NCBI GenBank assembly: GCA_023544495.1
Contig: JAMJFV010000035.1
Coordinates: 1 to 15,173 of the forward strand
Length of the DNA: 15,173 nt
Origin: ANME-2 cluster archaeon
GTDB lineage: Archaea > Halobacteriota > Methanosarcinia > Methanosarcinales > Methanocomedenaceae
Reading direction: 5' to 3'
Part shown: positions 1 to 6,929 of the stretch, piece by piece
Position numbering within the stretch: position 1 is the stretch's first letter
Layout: each line of letters begins with the position of its first letter
The notes under the pieces: generated by a model
What the model saw: the letters and a program-made list of their open reading frames with translations, nothing else
Told to the model about the DNA's origin: nothing
Database searches by the model: none
Position numbers and translations under genes: made by a program

Positions 1-107
1 TCCCCGCTTCTTTGGTTTTGTACCCACATCCAGAGGAGGGGATTTTCGTCCAGTCCCATTTTGGTTATATCATCATACATCGCTTCGAAGTGTCTGATCT
101 GCTTCAC
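1..107 (-). CDS. 5' end of an unrecognised protein, cut by the window edge
   Basis: An open frame on the minus strand starts at a GTG (107-105) and runs off the left edge, giving 35 residues. It begins VKQIRHFEAMYDDITKMG and continues with an acidic and then Trp-rich stretch (LLWMW near residues 24-28), which reads like a genuine globular N-terminus rather than random translation. The GTG lies 26 bases beyond the 3' end of the tRNA-Ile gene on the same strand, so it could share the tRNA transcript. No well-spaced ribosome binding site is visible; alternative ATG starts are at codons 10 and 17. The frame is also open upstream into the tRNA 3' end, so the start is uncertain. I do not recognise the family. 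Confidence 0.35.
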   Translation of the reverse strand, partial: MKQIRHFEAMYDDITKMGLDENPLLWMWVQNQRSG

Positions 108-133
108 CCCAGAGATACGAACGTGGGATTAGG

Positions 134-207
134 TGGGCCCACGGCGATTCGAACGCCGGACCTCACGGTTATCAGCCGTGCGCACCACCTGGCTATGCTA
201 TGGGCCC
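134..207 (-). tRNA. tRNA-Ile (anticodon GAT)
   Basis: On the minus strand a 74-base cloverleaf folds. The 7-bp acceptor stem is GGGCCCA/TGGGCCC (207-201 with 141-135) with discriminator A at 134. The anticodon arm is CACGG-CTGATAA-CCGTG (180-164) with anticodon GAT (173-171), and the T arm contains GTTCGAATC. The GAT anticodon decodes isoleucine AUC/AUU codons. CCA is not encoded, because the bases after the discriminator are CCT; this is usual in many archaea, where the CCA-adding enzyme supplies it. No intron is present. Confidence 0.96.
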
Positions 208-243
208 TTAATAAAATTCGTTGCTGCATGGTGCTTGCAACGA
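208..243 (-). terminator. Probable terminator of the LOR-domain gene / leader of tRNA-Ile
   Basis: Read on the minus strand, a perfect 7-bp stem TCGTTGC / GCAACGA (243-237 with 224-218, 12-base loop) is followed directly by the T-rich ATTTTATTAA. It lies about 50 bases after the stop of the LOR-domain gene and just before the tRNA 5' end. It could end the LOR transcript or sit in the tRNA precursor leader. Archaeal termination needs mainly T-rich tracts, so the role of the stem is inferred. Confidence 0.4.
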
Positions 244-296
244 CTTTTCTCATGTCTGGCTTTGTATTTTAATGTTTTGATTGTGGAGATGGAAAC

Positions 297-872
297 CTAC
301 TGTTTCCCCTCGATAGCGGTCAGCAGCACCGCAGCGGCAATACCAAGTCTTCTGTCGAGCAGGTTGTTGGTGTCAGGGGAAAAATCCAGGTTGATCTTCA
401 TAACAAAAGGATTGAAATTCTGCTTGAATATACACACCATAGTATCCCCGATATATCCATGATATGTCTGGGGTATGATGCTGGTTATAAACCGCCTGAA
501 CAGGGCATAGAATGTGCTGTCTTCCTTTATGAGGCCGATCTCCTGGTCACTGGCATCCATGAAGATCCACTCATCTTTCATTATGGATTTGAAACCTTTT
601 CGCTTCAATACACCTACTTTTTCATTTGCCGTGGGGTCAACCACATCGTATGCTGCCGAAAAATCCAGGATCTTCCTGGCCTGTATTACCAGAACCTCTT
701 CCTGCATATCTTCTCCAGTATACACGCGAATATCTTCCTTCATTTTGAAGGCTTTCAACTTTGAATAAAAAACAACATTCCCGGCAGAGTCATAGATATG
801 AAATGCTGCACCGAAGAGTTTCAGTATTTTCCGGCGGACCAGGTATGTTGAGTGTTCGAATCTTTCAGTCAT
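297..872 (-). CDS. LURP-one-related (LOR) / tubby C-terminal-like domain protein
   Basis: A 191-residue protein occupied along its length by one domain of the LOR / phospholipid-scramblase-like (tubby C-terminal) superfamily. The pattern seen is YLVRRKILKLFGAAFHIYDSAG near residues 10-31, followed by short alternating strands with polar turns (VLVIQARKILDFSAAYDV, VGVLKRKGFKSIMKDEWIFMDAS, IGLIKEDS) and a terminal hydrophobic helix (GIAAAVLLTAI) like the buried helix of tubby barrels. The family has no known catalytic residues; it is thought to bind membranes or lipids, and bacterial members (YxjI type) are uncharacterised. The ATG at 872 is supported by a GGTGAT ribosome binding site at 883-878, five bases away. 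There is no signal peptide. It lies behind trkA but has its own promoter signal, so it is probably transcribed alone. Confidence 0.8.
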   Translation of the reverse strand: MTERFEHSTYLVRRKILKLFGAAFHIYDSAGNVVFYSKLKAFKMKEDIRVYTGEDMQEEVLVIQARKILDFSAAYDVVDPTANEKVGVLKRKGFKSIMKDEWIFMDASDQEIGLIKEDSTFYALFRRFITSIIPQTYHGYIGDTMVCIFKQNFNPFVMKINLDFSPDTNNLLDRRLGIAAAVLLTAIEGKQ

Positions 873-943
873 TATTAATCACCGTTTATTTTTCAGAATG
901 AAGTCTACTAACTGGATATGGAAATGGATATTGCCAGTACTAT

Positions 944-953
944 AGTTTATAAG
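944..953 (-). promoter_or_regulatory. TATA box of the LOR-domain gene
   Basis: On the minus strand CTTATAAA (953-946) is a near-consensus archaeal TATA box. It predicts a transcript start about 25 bases downstream, near 920-925, and a leader of roughly 50 bases that includes the GGTGAT ribosome binding site at 883-878. Confidence 0.5.
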
Positions 954-1030
954 GTTCTTTTGCTTGAATAAATATATTTCTGTCAAATTTGATATTTGTG
1001 CAGTCCGGACGTGTTGATTTCAAATATGTC

Positions 1031-2371
1031 CTACTTGAATAATGCTTCAACTTTAGAAACCATTTCCAATCGTGTGAAGACGATTACCATATCCCCCGGA
1101 TGAATATGTGTATCACCATCAGGAACAATAATGGTATCCCCGTGTACCACTGTGCTTACAATAGCACCCTTGGGGAATTTGATATTTTTCAATGGTGCCT
1201 TAACGATCTTCGAACCTTCTCTGGCAGTCAGTTCAAGTATTTCTGCTATTTCACCTTCAATTGAGGTTATGGATTGTATACCCATTTTGAGCAGTGTGGT
1301 CTTGAGCACTTCATTGATTGTTGCCTCCCTGGAACTCATTGCCACATCCACACCTACCATCTCGAACAACTGGGTATATTCTGTCCTTTCCACGCGAGCC
1401 ATTACTTTTTTCGCTCCCAGCTGTCTGGCAAGCAGGGAGCACAGCAAATTCTTTTCATCGCTATTCGTAACTGATACCACTGCATCCATACCCGAAATAT
1501 TTACTTCGCTAAGAATATTCATGTTAGTACCGTCACCGTTAATGACCGTGATATTGGGAAGTGATTCAGCGATCATCTCACATCGCTTCAGGTCTTTCTC
1601 CACCAGCGTAATATTAAAGTTCTTTTTCCGCAAGAGTTCGATCAGATAAAAACCAACAGTACCGCCCCCCACTACCAGGACCTTATTGCTCTGGTTACTG
1701 ACCTCGAACCATTTCCTTATCTCCTGGATGGCTTCTTCCCTGCCAATTACCACCACCCTGTCACCAGAGAAGATGATATCGTTACCGTCCGGAATGATAA
1801 CATCAGTATCCCTGAAAATTGCTGATATCATGGTGCACTGGGGAAATTCAATATCTTTTAGTGCCTTATCCACGAGCACGTTCCCGTTTTCCACTTTGAA
1901 CTCGATCATCTTGACAAGTCCGCTGACAAAGTCCTGTACATCAACAGCTGATGGCACTGACAATATCTGGTACATTTCATAGGCCAGGGAAAGTTCGGGA
2001 CATATCATGATGTTCATTCCGACATTTTCACGCATTGTCACGGGTTCATCGATATAATCAGGATTACTTACCATAGCAATGGTCTTGATGCCATTTTTGG
2101 TCAGTTGTTTGGCAGCCATGCATGCCACGATATTGAGTTCGTCGTGACCGGTCACCGCTACTACCAGGTCCGATCTTTGAATCTTTGCTTTTTTTAATAC
2201 ATTTACATTGGCACCATTACCCTGGATAACCTGTACATCAAGGTCCTGTGCCTGCTGTATGGCATCATCTTCCTTTTCAATGATAACTACTTCATGGTCA
2301 TGATACAGTGCTTTCGCAAGATGATAACCAACATCACCGGCACCTATGATTATTATGTGCAAATATGTCAC
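1031..2371 (-). CDS. trkA: TrkA-type potassium transport regulator with two RCK units
   Basis: A 446-residue cytoplasmic regulator of Trk/Ktr potassium channels: the nucleotide-binding TrkA subunit gates the membrane TrkH/TrkG pore. Two tandem TrkA_N + TrkA_C units are visible, the usual full-length architecture. The first Rossmann fold has GAGDVG at residues 10-15 with an acidic residue (E32) closing strand 2, as expected for NAD(H) binding. The second has GGGTVG at 235-240 with E258. The TrkA_C halves fall near 145-225 and 370-446 and share the IIPDG and GDRVVV / GDMVIV type signature. The start is a GTG at 2371-2369 with no spaced ribosome binding site, about 32 bases from a strong TATA box, which suggests a leaderless mRNA. 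No trkH partner is in the window. Confidence 0.93.
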   Translation of the reverse strand: MTYLHIIIIGAGDVGYHLAKALYHDHEVVIIEKEDDAIQQAQDLDVQVIQGNGANVNVLKKAKIQRSDLVVAVTGHDELNIVACMAAKQLTKNGIKTIAMVSNPDYIDEPVTMRENVGMNIMICPELSLAYEMYQILSVPSAVDVQDFVSGLVKMIEFKVENGNVLVDKALKDIEFPQCTMISAIFRDTDVIIPDGNDIIFSGDRVVVIGREEAIQEIRKWFEVSNQSNKVLVVGGGTVGFYLIELLRKKNFNITLVEKDLKRCEMIAESLPNITVINGDGTNMNILSEVNISGMDAVVSVTNSDEKNLLCSLLARQLGAKKVMARVERTEYTQLFEMVGVDVAMSSREATINEVLKTTLLKMGIQSITSIEGEIAEILELTAREGSKIVKAPLKNIKFPKGAIVSTVVHGDTIIVPDGDTHIHPGDMVIVFTRLEMVSKVEALFK

Positions 2372-2396
2372 CTAAAAGTATCGTGGAATAAATCAG

Positions 2397-2408
2397 CATA
2401 TATATAAG
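2397..2408 (-). promoter_or_regulatory. TATA box of trkA (leaderless-type spacing)
   Basis: Minus strand CTTATATATATG (2408-2397) is a clear TATA box. Its centre is about 30 bases from the GTG start of trkA, so the transcript should begin at or within a few bases of the start codon. Confidence 0.55.
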
Positions 2409-2433
2409 AGACGTAAAATACTCATAATATGTT

Positions 2434-2474
2434 AAAAACTTATCTCTTTTACATTCTTTGTGGTATTCTACCAT
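2434..2474 (-). terminator. Probable terminator behind hel308
   Basis: On the minus strand a short stem TGGTA-GAA-TACCA (2473-2461) follows the hel308 stop by about 23 bases. Further on is the T-tract AGTTTTTAAC (2440-2431), just before the trkA TATA box. This should separate the hel308 and trkA transcripts. The stem is short, so the T-tract is the stronger part of the evidence. Confidence 0.35.
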
Positions 2475-2495
2475 GAATTGTGATATCCCAAAGGC

Positions 2496-4685
2496 CTAGT
2501 GAAAATGGAGTATATTCTGCTGTCCTGTACTCTTTTCTGCCTGTTCGTCCACAGTCTCCTCCTCATGTTCCACATGGATCCCAAGCTGCCTGAGCGTATT
2601 TTTGGCAATCTTCGGACCCAGTATTTTTTCCAGGTTATCAAATCCTGCATTGCGAATTGCATCCAGGTCATGATATCCCGCATTGAACAGTTTCCTTGCC
2701 CGCACGCGCCCGATATCCCGGAGCTTGATTATGGGGAGCAGTTCCTTTGCAGCACCATATGAAATGCGCTCTGCCAGTTCCTGCGCAAGCCCGGCATATT
2801 CACTGCCAAGGTAACCAGCTATGCGTGCCAGGGAATGCATCAGCCACCGGGCAGTATCGGCCTGTGCTCTGATATCACCGGGACCGATATTGAACCTCGA
2901 TGTGATGTCATCCTCCCCTGTTTCGGATATCCAGTCCCGCAATACCAGCGCAGTTTTCACATCTGACAGGAACCATTCAAAGTCCCTGCTCTCCTGCCCT
3001 GCCAGTTGCACGAACTCATCACAGTGTTCTGACACAATATCGTTCAACCATCTATAATCCTTTGACCTGAGGAAAAGTGAATGCATATCAGGTGTGCTGG
3101 ATATAAGGTGCAGCACGGTAAGGTCAGTGGTCCTGACAGCAGCAAGGCGTCCGAGCCCGTCAACCATGATGCTTGCAGATAGAGGATCGATATACAGTTT
3201 CGAGACCAGTTCTCCCAGTTCAGTAGGGAACAGCCCCTCATTATCCAGCAACATCCTGTTCTCACCAAGAAAACCTATTACCTCATCCACCACTGCGGCA
3301 AGTTTCCAGGTCTCCTGCTGGTGGGCATAGAACGTGAGGCCCAGGAAATCCATAAGTTCGTCTCTGCTGCCTGCAAGCCTGGTGGAAACAGCCGAGAGTA
3401 TATGGGTGCGCAGGGCATTTTCTGAGCCCAGTTTTGACCATATCTCCTCTGCGTCATTGAGGACATACTGTTCCTTAAGCATCTGCAGTTCGTCAAATGA
3501 CCTTGCTATCAATACGGATTCCCCATATGGGTCCAGCTGTGGTCTTCCTGCCCGTCCTGCCATCTGCTTGTATTCCAGCACAGGTATCGGTATCATTCCG
3601 TAGTTGGGGTCATACCGTCTGTATCCTCGTATTATCACCCGCCTCGCAGGCAGGTTCAGTCCGGCCGCAAGGGTGGGAGTACTGGATAAGACTTTGATCA
3701 AATTGTTCCTGAAACCCGCCTCAACAAGCTTCCTCTGCTCAGATGTCAGCCCTGCATGATGGAATGCCGCCCCACCCCTGACGCACCTGGTCAGTCGTAA
3801 TGCGGTCTCGGTTTCGCCGGTGCCTGATATACTCTCAGCCAGTTCATTAAGTTCAGAAAGGGTTTTAGCATCATGTATTTTTGCCAGCACCTGCCCCAAC
3901 CGCCTGGCACTTGCTTCAGCATTTCGGCGGCTGCTTTCGAAAACAAGACACTGGCCCCCTTCCCGCAAGGTATCTGCCACCAGGTCCACTAACTCGTCCC
4001 CGTACTGTGACTCAACAGCACGCTGGCCCTGTATGAAATTGATGGCACTACCGAAGAATACTCCTTCCCGCAGGTCGACCGGACGCCAGTCACTTTCCAC
4101 CAGCTCTGCATCCAGCCACTCAGCCATATCCTTTGAATTGCCCACCGTGGCCGACAATCCTATGACCTGGGCGTTCGGGTTCATCTGCATAAGTCTTGCC
4201 AGTGTCACTTCAAGCGTGGGCCCCCGGTCAACAGAATCCAGCAGGTGTATCTCGTCAACCACAATTACTGAGATTTCTTTTATCCAGGACGCACCGTTGC
4301 GTATCAGTGAATCGGTCTTCTCGGAGGTTGCCACGATGATATCTTTTTTTCCCAGCCATTCATCCCTGGAATCCAGGTCACCTGATGATATTCCTGCCTC
4401 CACACCCAGGTCATAGAATTCCCGGAACCGTTCATATTTCTCAGATGCCAGAGCTCTCAGGGGCACGATATACAGGCACTTACCCCCTTTCATGACCGAG
4501 CTCAGCATTGTCAGCTCTGCCAGCATGGTCTTACCCGAAGCTGTGGGTACGGCAGCCAGGATGTTTTTCCCGTCCAGCAGTCCGGATTCGATGGCAGCAA
4601 CCTGGGGAGGATAGAGTTCGGTTATACCTGAACCGATATAGAATGACGATACTGTACGGGGAATGTTAATTTCAGAGATTTTCAT
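2496..4685 (-). CDS. hel308: ATP-dependent DNA helicase Hel308 (Hjm)
   Basis: A 729-residue superfamily 2, Ski2-like 3'-5' DNA helicase acting at stalled or branched replication forks. In order: Q-motif region GITELYPPQ (20-28), Walker A PTASGKT (47-53), motif Ib-type VPLRAL (74-79), DEIH box (144-147), motif III GLSAT (176-180), motif IV-like LVFESSRR (247-254), and motif VI QMAGRAGRP (374-382). The winged-helix and ratchet domains follow, and a helix-hairpin-helix-like segment (LRDIGRVRARKLFNAGY, 655-671) sits near the end. Length and domain order are normal for Hel308. The tail ends QQNILHFH, resembling a PCNA-interaction peptide. No ribosome binding site precedes the ATG at 4685, and a TATA box lies about 30 bases away, so the mRNA is probably leaderless. 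It is divergent from dapL. Confidence 0.97.
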   Translation of the reverse strand: MKISEINIPRTVSSFYIGSGITELYPPQVAAIESGLLDGKNILAAVPTASGKTMLAELTMLSSVMKGGKCLYIVPLRALASEKYERFREFYDLGVEAGISSGDLDSRDEWLGKKDIIVATSEKTDSLIRNGASWIKEISVIVVDEIHLLDSVDRGPTLEVTLARLMQMNPNAQVIGLSATVGNSKDMAEWLDAELVESDWRPVDLREGVFFGSAINFIQGQRAVESQYGDELVDLVADTLREGGQCLVFESSRRNAEASARRLGQVLAKIHDAKTLSELNELAESISGTGETETALRLTRCVRGGAAFHHAGLTSEQRKLVEAGFRNNLIKVLSSTPTLAAGLNLPARRVIIRGYRRYDPNYGMIPIPVLEYKQMAGRAGRPQLDPYGESVLIARSFDELQMLKEQYVLNDAEEIWSKLGSENALRTHILSAVSTRLAGSRDELMDFLGLTFYAHQQETWKLAAVVDEVIGFLGENRMLLDNEGLFPTELGELVSKLYIDPLSASIMVDGLGRLAAVRTTDLTVLHLISSTPDMHSLFLRSKDYRWLNDIVSEHCDEFVQLAGQESRDFEWFLSDVKTALVLRDWISETGEDDITSRFNIGPGDIRAQADTARWLMHSLARIAGYLGSEYAGLAQELAERISYGAAKELLPIIKLRDIGRVRARKLFNAGYHDLDAIRNAGFDNLEKILGPKIAKNTLRQLGIHVEHEEETVDEQAEKSTGQQNILHFH

Positions 4686-4703
4686 ACACAGTGCATCTTA
4701 AAA

Positions 4704-4721
4704 GTTTAAATAGGTATAAAG
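4704..4721. promoter_or_regulatory. Shared divergent promoter region of hel308 and dapL
   Basis: The gap between the two divergent genes holds two overlapping AT boxes: GTTTAAATAG (4704-4713, with TTTAAA palindromic) and TATAAAG (4715-4721). Read on the plus strand, TATAAAG predicts a start near 4745 with a leader of about 35 bases for dapL. Read on the minus strand, CTTTATA at the same place predicts a start near 4690, six or fewer bases before the hel308 ATG. One TATA segment may serve both directions. Confidence 0.45.
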
Positions 4722-4778
4722 ACATTTTGCAATCCGACATTAGCAATCTAGTTTTTACTAATATAAAAGGTGATACCA

Positions 4779-5936
4779 ATGTACTCGGATAGAATCAATA
4801 ACCTGCCCCCATATCTTTTCGCAGCAATAGATAAAGCAAAATCCAGGGTCTGTGAAAAAGGCGTAGATGTAATCGACCTTGGTGTTGGCGACCCCGATTT
4901 GCCCACGCCTGATAATATTGTCGAGGCTCTTTGCAGTTCTGCCAAAAATCCTGACAGGCAAAAGTACCCTTCTTATATTGGCATGCTGTCCTTCAGGCAA
5001 GCCGCAGCAAAGTGGTACAGGGAACATCTGGGTGTTGAACTGGACCCTGTCTCCCAGGTGCTGGCACTTATCGGCTCAAAAGAAGGTATCGCCCACATCC
5101 CCCTGGCATTTTTGAATCCTGGCGATGTGGCCCTCATACCAGATCCCGCTTATCCGGTCTATAAGATAGGCACGCTGTTCGCGGACGGCAAGCCACATAT
5201 CATGCCACTGCTGGAAGAAAATGGTTTTCTACCGGACCTTGAAGCAATTCCCGTGGACGTTGCAAAACAGGCAAAACTTATGTTCCTGAATTATCCCAAC
5301 AATCCCACATCTGCCGTTGCACCTGAAAGTTTTTATGAAGAAGTGGTGGAATTTGCAAAAGAGAATGATGTCATCATTATACACGATAATGCTTATAGTG
5401 AAATGACATTTGACGGTTATAAAGCACCCAGTTTTCTGAAGGTCGATGGTGCCATGGATGTGGGTATTGAGTTGCATTCCCTTTCAAAGACCTATAATAT
5501 GACAGGCTGGAGAATTGGATTTGCTGTCGGGAATGCAGAGATCCTGGATGGCCTGGGTAAGGTTAAGACCAATGTAGATTCAGGCGCCTTTGAGGCCGTG
5601 CAGGAAGCAGGTATCGAGGCCATGCTTGGACCACAGCACTTTATCCGTGATATGAACACGATATACACTCAGCGTCGGGATGCCCTGATGGTAGGGCTCA
5701 AGGAACTGGGCATTGATTTCCAGCCTCCTAAAGCCACATTCTATGTGTGGGCCCCTGTACCTGAAGGACATGATTCCATGGGATTCGCAAAAAAACTGCT
5801 TGAGGAGGTAGGCATCGTGGCCACGCCAGGAGTGGGCTTTGGTGATTACGGTGAAGGCTATGTGCGTTTCGCCCTGACCAGATCTGTGGAGCGCATCAAA
5901 GAAGCCGTAATCCGTATGCGTACATTGAAGATTTGA
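4779..5936 (+). CDS. dapL: LL-diaminopimelate aminotransferase
   Basis: A 385-residue class I/II fold-type I PLP aminotransferase. It converts L-tetrahydrodipicolinate and glutamate to LL-2,6-diaminopimelate in the short DapL route to lysine. Seen in sequence: the N-terminal signature DLGVGDPDLPTP (33-44), the YPSYIG substrate loop (63-68), NYPNNPTSA (171-179), the PLP-phenol Asp in HDNAYS (D203), the Schiff-base lysine in HSLSKTYNMTGWR (K237), and the carboxylate-binding Arg in GYVRFAL (R363). These fit archaeal DapL enzymes better than aspartate aminotransferases, although substrate cannot be proven by reading. I chose the ATG at 4779 because AGGTGAT (4769-4774) lies four bases upstream; an in-frame GTG at 4770 falls inside that ribosome binding site. 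No other lysine gene is adjacent. Confidence 0.9.
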   Translation: MYSDRINNLPPYLFAAIDKAKSRVCEKGVDVIDLGVGDPDLPTPDNIVEALCSSAKNPDRQKYPSYIGMLSFRQAAAKWYREHLGVELDPVSQVLALIGSKEGIAHIPLAFLNPGDVALIPDPAYPVYKIGTLFADGKPHIMPLLEENGFLPDLEAIPVDVAKQAKLMFLNYPNNPTSAVAPESFYEEVVEFAKENDVIIIHDNAYSEMTFDGYKAPSFLKVDGAMDVGIELHSLSKTYNMTGWRIGFAVGNAEILDGLGKVKTNVDSGAFEAVQEAGIEAMLGPQHFIRDMNTIYTQRRDALMVGLKELGIDFQPPKATFYVWAPVPEGHDSMGFAKKLLEEVGIVATPGVGFGDYGEGYVRFALTRSVERIKEAVIRMRTLKI

Positions 5937-5974
5937 AAAAGCTCATATAGTATAATAAACTTCAAAGAATATCT

Positions 5975-5998
5975 GTTTATATGAAAAGTTAAATAAAA
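5975..5998 (+). promoter_or_regulatory. Probable promoter of the KaiC-like gene
   Basis: Two AT boxes, GTTTATAT (5975-5982) and AGTTAAATAAAA (5987-5998), precede the ATG at 6030. The second predicts a transcript start near 6018-6020 and a leader of about ten bases. No clear ribosome binding site is present, so a short-leader mRNA is plausible. Confidence 0.35.
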
Positions 5999-6029
5999 CG
6001 TCACATACAAATAATAATAGGGTTTTGTC

Positions 6030-6767
6030 ATGACATCCGAAAAGAAGACAATGGTAAGAGTTCCTTCAGGCATTCAGGGCTATGACGAGATGATAAAGGG
6101 TGGTTATTTCAAAGGCACCGTAAATATCATATCAGGAGAATCCGGTACTGGTAAAACAGTATTTGGCGCTCAGTTCCTGTATGAAGGTGCGAAGAAAGGC
6201 GAAAAATGTTTATGCATTGTCACTTCAGAGTCATCAGAATCGTTAAAACGAGAAATGAACTCTTCGTTTGGCTGGGATTTATGGGAACTCGAAAAATCAG
6301 GTTCGATCATTTTCGTTGATATAACTGATCCGGGATTGCGATTACAAAAAACTGTTGATATGGCACCGGCCGAACTGATAAAAAGTTTTAAGAAACTTTT
6401 GTCCCGCAAAGTTGAAGAGGTCAGGCCTGACAGGATATTTATTGATTCTATTGAAGCACTTTTACTGGCAATAGATTCACATTACAAGCTAAAAACGCTG
6501 GTGGATGACCTGTTCGGCGAGCTCAGGACATTTGATATAACATCCCTGATCACGGTTGGTACAACATTCGAAGTGGAGTCAATAGTGGAATATGGTGCAG
6601 ATTCGGTTACCCGTTTGGGAAGGGTCGTTTCAGGAAACAACCTTCAGCGTTCAATTTACGTGGCCAAGTTCCGTGGTTCAGGTACGATAAATGAGATCCG
6701 TGTACTGAACATATCTGATAATGGCATCAAAGTGCTTGACCAATCACCATACACTGCTACGATTTAA
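6030..6767 (+). CDS. Single-domain KaiC-like RecA-superfamily ATPase
   Basis: A 245-residue protein with one KaiC-type RecA fold. It opens with the family signature VPSGIQGYDEMIKGGYFKG (11-29), then Walker A GESGTGKT (36-43) and Walker B RIFIDS (135-140), and closes with the FRGSG motif (214-218) typical of the last strand. The catalytic glutamate pair of cyanobacterial KaiC after strand 2 (FEE) is replaced by TSES (65-68), leaving one acidic residue, E67, near that position. Archaea carry many stand-alone copies of this family, usually of unknown role and sometimes linked to sensory or gas-vesicle (GvpD) regulation. The length fits one domain, not the double-domain clock protein. It appears monocistronic, followed by a hairpin and T-tract. 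Confidence 0.88.
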   Translation: MTSEKKTMVRVPSGIQGYDEMIKGGYFKGTVNIISGESGTGKTVFGAQFLYEGAKKGEKCLCIVTSESSESLKREMNSSFGWDLWELEKSGSIIFVDITDPGLRLQKTVDMAPAELIKSFKKLLSRKVEEVRPDRIFIDSIEALLLAIDSHYKLKTLVDDLFGELRTFDITSLITVGTTFEVESIVEYGADSVTRLGRVVSGNNLQRSIYVAKFRGSGTINEIRVLNISDNGIKVLDQSPYTATI

Positions 6768-6787
6768 TAAAGACCGATAAAATTTCA

Positions 6788-6840
6788 GGGAACTGCGTTA
6801 CTATGGTTCATATGATAAAAGTCGCTTCCCATTTTTAATT
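6788..6840 (+). terminator. Probable terminator of the KaiC-like gene
   Basis: GGGAA..GCG (6788-6797, with a two-base bulge) can pair with CGCTTCCC (6823-6830), followed immediately by the T-rich ATTTTTAATT. It lies about 20 bases after the stop codon and before the promoter region of the aIF1A cluster. Confidence 0.45.
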
Positions 6841-6880
6841 AGTTTTATATAGAAATGAGCATGTATAATCAACTATATCC
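6841..6880 (+). promoter_or_regulatory. Probable promoter region of the aIF1A-RIO1-KH cluster
   Basis: Two TATA-like boxes are visible, TTTTATATAG (6844-6853) and CTATATCC (6873-6880). They predict transcript starts near 6870 and 6902 respectively. Either would leave an untranslated leader of about 50-85 bases if translation begins near 6954. I cannot choose between them by reading. Confidence 0.35.
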
Positions 6881-6890
6881 TTACAATTAA

Positions 6891-6929
6891 AAAAACCACG
6901 TTGAGAAAATCGTGAATTCAGTGGTTTTT
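6891..6929 (+). repeat. 9-bp inverted repeat in the aIF1A leader
   Basis: AAAAACCAC (6891-6899) and GTGGTTTTT (6921-6929) are perfect inverted copies separated by 21 bases. In RNA this would form a stem that buries both in-frame GTG codons (6912 and 6921). It lies 13 bases before the ribosome binding site GAGGTG (6943-6948). Confidence 0.6.

Noticed and set aside
3820..4416. 198-residue plus-strand ORF
   Set aside because: It is antisense to the Hel308 helicase core; the Ser-rich composition is typical of a shadow frame.
4770..4778. GTG start of dapL three codons upstream
   Set aside because: The GTG is part of the AGGTGAT ribosome binding site serving the ATG at 4779.
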